Shown here one piece after another: positions 20,751 through 22,002 of a stretch of DNA of 22,002 nt. The notes beneath the pieces are model-generated. The model was given only the letters and a program-made list of their open reading frames with translations. It searched no databases and was not told where the DNA came from. Within the stretch, counting starts at the first letter, position 1. Each line of letters opens with the position of its first letter. Source of the DNA: an uncultured Bacteroidota bacterium (GTDB lineage: Bacteria; Bacteroidota; Bacteroidia; Chitinophagales; Chitinophagaceae); the NCBI GenBank assembly GCA_903944755.1, contig CAJATB010000189.1, positions 1-22,002 on the forward strand, given 5' to 3'. Both the position numbers and the translations under genes were made by a program.

Positions 20751-21554
20751 TTGTCACTAGCCACACCATTTAACATATTAGGGGAGCCGCTTATAGAACT
20801 ACTTTCCATAGATAGTACCAATATGTATGCCATGGCTCAAATTCAGGAAGGATTAGCGATTTCTGGCAGTTGTTACAGGGCCGATTATCAAACAAAGGGT
20901 AAAGGTCAACAGGCCAAAATTTGGGGAAGCGCGCCAGGACAAAATTTGCTTTGTTCCTACGTTTTGGGCCTAAAACACCTAAAAGAAGCTGGCATTGTAC
21001 CAAATAGCTTGAATTTGCAACAGCAATTTGGGTTATCGGTAGCCATTTCCCTAGGCTTAACCGACTATTTTAGCAAAATTGCTGGCTTTGACACCAAAAT
21101 TAAATGGCCAAACGACCTTTATTGGCATGACAGAAAGGCGGGGGGCATTTTAATTGAAAACGTCGTGCGTGGAAGCGATTGGAACTGGTCGGTAATAGGA
21201 ATTGGCGTAAATATTAACCAAACAAGTTTTTCACCCGACCTCCCTAACCCAGTATCGCTAAAACAAATAACAGGTAAGGATAATAACGTGAACGAACAAC
21301 TAAAGGACTTATCGGGATGGATTAACAAAAGAGTGGAAGAATGGACCACAGGAAATTTTGAAACGATGCTAGCAACCTACAATAAACGATTGTATAAAAA
21401 AGGCAAGGAGGTAAAATTTAAAAATAACAATATTAGTTTCACTGGAACAGTAATTGGCGTTAATACATTGGGGCAACTAATTATAAACCATGGTATTGAA
21501 CAAGCTTATAACTTTGGTGAAATCACTTGGGAACAAGAAAGTATAAATAAGTAG
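20751..21554 (+). CDS. birA: Biotin--[acetyl-CoA-carboxylase] ligase, no DNA-binding domain
   Basis: Activates biotin with ATP and attaches it to the biotin carboxyl carrier protein. The 267 residues hold only the catalytic and C-terminal domains. Visible motifs are STN (22-24), the biotin loop KGKGQQAKIW (49-58, where the usual arginines are replaced by Lys/Gln), KWPND (118-122) and GGILIE (131-136). The helix-turn-helix of E. coli BirA is absent, so it should not act as the repressor of biotin genes. The start is TTG: an upstream in-frame ATG (20715) is closed by a stop at 20727, and the next ATG (20823) would remove the STN motif. It is followed by selD after 23 bases. Confidence 0.93.
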   Translation: MSLATPFNILGEPLIELLSIDSTNMYAMAQIQEGLAISGSCYRADYQTKGKGQQAKIWGSAPGQNLLCSYVLGLKHLKEAGIVPNSLNLQQQFGLSVAISLGLTDYFSKIAGFDTKIKWPNDLYWHDRKAGGILIENVVRGSDWNWSVIGIGVNINQTSFSPDLPNPVSLKQITGKDNNVNEQLKDLSGWINKRVEEWTTGNFETMLATYNKRLYKKGKEVKFKNNNISFTGTVIGVNTLGQLIINHGIEQAYNFGEITWEQESINK

Positions 21555-21577
21555 AAAATAAAAATTGCATTACTAAC

Positions 21578-22002
21578 ATGAGTATTAAATTAACACAACA
21601 TTCAAAAGGCGGCGGGTGCGGCTGTAAGATATCACCAGCAGTACTTTCAGAGATATTAGCCTCTCATAATGTAGGCTCCAATGTGCCACAATTATTAGTA
21701 GGAAATGACAGTAGGGACGATGCAGCGGTTTATCAAATAGACGATAAAACAGCAATGATTAGTACCACCGATTTTTTTATGCCTATTGTTGACGACCCCT
21801 TTTCGTTCGGACAAATTGCTGCAGCAAACGCGATAAGTGATGTGTATGCAATGGGAGGAAAACCAATTTTCGCATTAGCCGTATTAGGATGGCCATTGGC
21901 CACTTTACCAGCAAGTGTGGCTGCCAAAGTAATGGATGGCGCCCGCAAAACCTGCGCCGAAGCGGGTATTGTTATAGCCGGAGGACATAGCATTGACAGT
22001 CA
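21578..22002 (+). CDS. selD: Selenide, water dikinase (N-terminal part)
   Basis: Makes selenophosphate from selenide and ATP, the selenium donor for selenocysteine and for 2-selenouridine in tRNA. The window holds 141 codons and ends within the gene. The opening LTQHSKGGGCGCKISPAVL aligns with the E. coli active-site region: Cys14 is at the place of catalytic Cys17 and Lys17 at that of Lys20. DDAAVY, STTDFFMPIVDDPFSFG and AISDVYAMGG are further family motifs. The active site uses cysteine rather than selenocysteine, since no in-frame TGA occurs there. It probably shares a transcript with birA. Which selenium pathway it serves cannot be seen here. Confidence 0.93.
   Translation, partial: MSIKLTQHSKGGGCGCKISPAVLSEILASHNVGSNVPQLLVGNDSRDDAAVYQIDDKTAMISTTDFFMPIVDDPFSFGQIAAANAISDVYAMGGKPIFALAVLGWPLATLPASVAAKVMDGARKTCAEAGIVIAGGHSIDS

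Overview
The window reads as a conserved chromosomal segment of a low-GC member of the Bacteroidota, most likely of the Chitinophagaceae type. This rests on three things. The gene set is typical of the phylum: gliding protein GldC, a BamA-Skp-Skp cluster with DUF6089 and UppS, and RsfS-FtsH-LUD divergent from a short BirA. Shine-Dalgarno sites are absent before start codons. Several gene starts are preceded by the Bacteroidota -7 promoter box TAnnTTTG. The genus cannot be settled from the sequence alone.

Layout. Positions 1-72 hold the last codons of an unidentified plus-strand gene. Positions 73-425 are the only long non-coding stretch. It carries a C-rich tract, a repeat family with three copies of a 15-base unit, two large stem-loop structures and the sodA promoter. 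sodA (Mn-type superoxide dismutase) follows and ends at a strong terminator. From 1105 to 14876 every gene is on the minus strand. In the direction of transcription these are: a possible GT-B glycosyltransferase-like protein; gldC, yqeY-like, cvpA-like; an alpha/beta hydrolase, a CBS-pair protein, a one-POTRA outer-membrane protein, nadK, a DUF6089 barrel, uppS, bamA and two skp/ompH genes closed by a perfect 16-bp terminator; then murI; then rpmH, rnpA and yidD, with a terminator between rpmH and rnpA. A plus-strand MerR-type regulator (14962-15552) diverges from the glycosyltransferase-like gene and converges on a second minus-strand run: rsfS, ftsH, a LUD-domain gene, lpxH and an MscS-type channel. 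birA diverges from rsfS and is followed by selD, which runs off the window.

How the genes fit together. The 3030-12310 block is mostly envelope biogenesis: undecaprenyl carrier synthesis (UppS), outer-membrane protein insertion (BamA) with its periplasmic chaperones (two Skp-like proteins), two further barrel proteins, and NAD kinase as a metabolic member. LpxH (lipid A) and MurI (peptidoglycan D-glutamate) add to the envelope theme. rpmH/rnpA/yidD, rsfS, ftsH and yqeY are translation, RNA-processing and protein-quality genes.

Nothing resembling a defence island, phage, transposon, CRISPR array or biosynthetic cluster is visible. The most unusual material is the structured repeat region at 133-327, the two back-to-back apparently leaderless transcripts at 14876/14962, the beta-clamp-like motif at the N-terminus of the MerR regulator, and the abutting divergent promoters of birA and rsfS.
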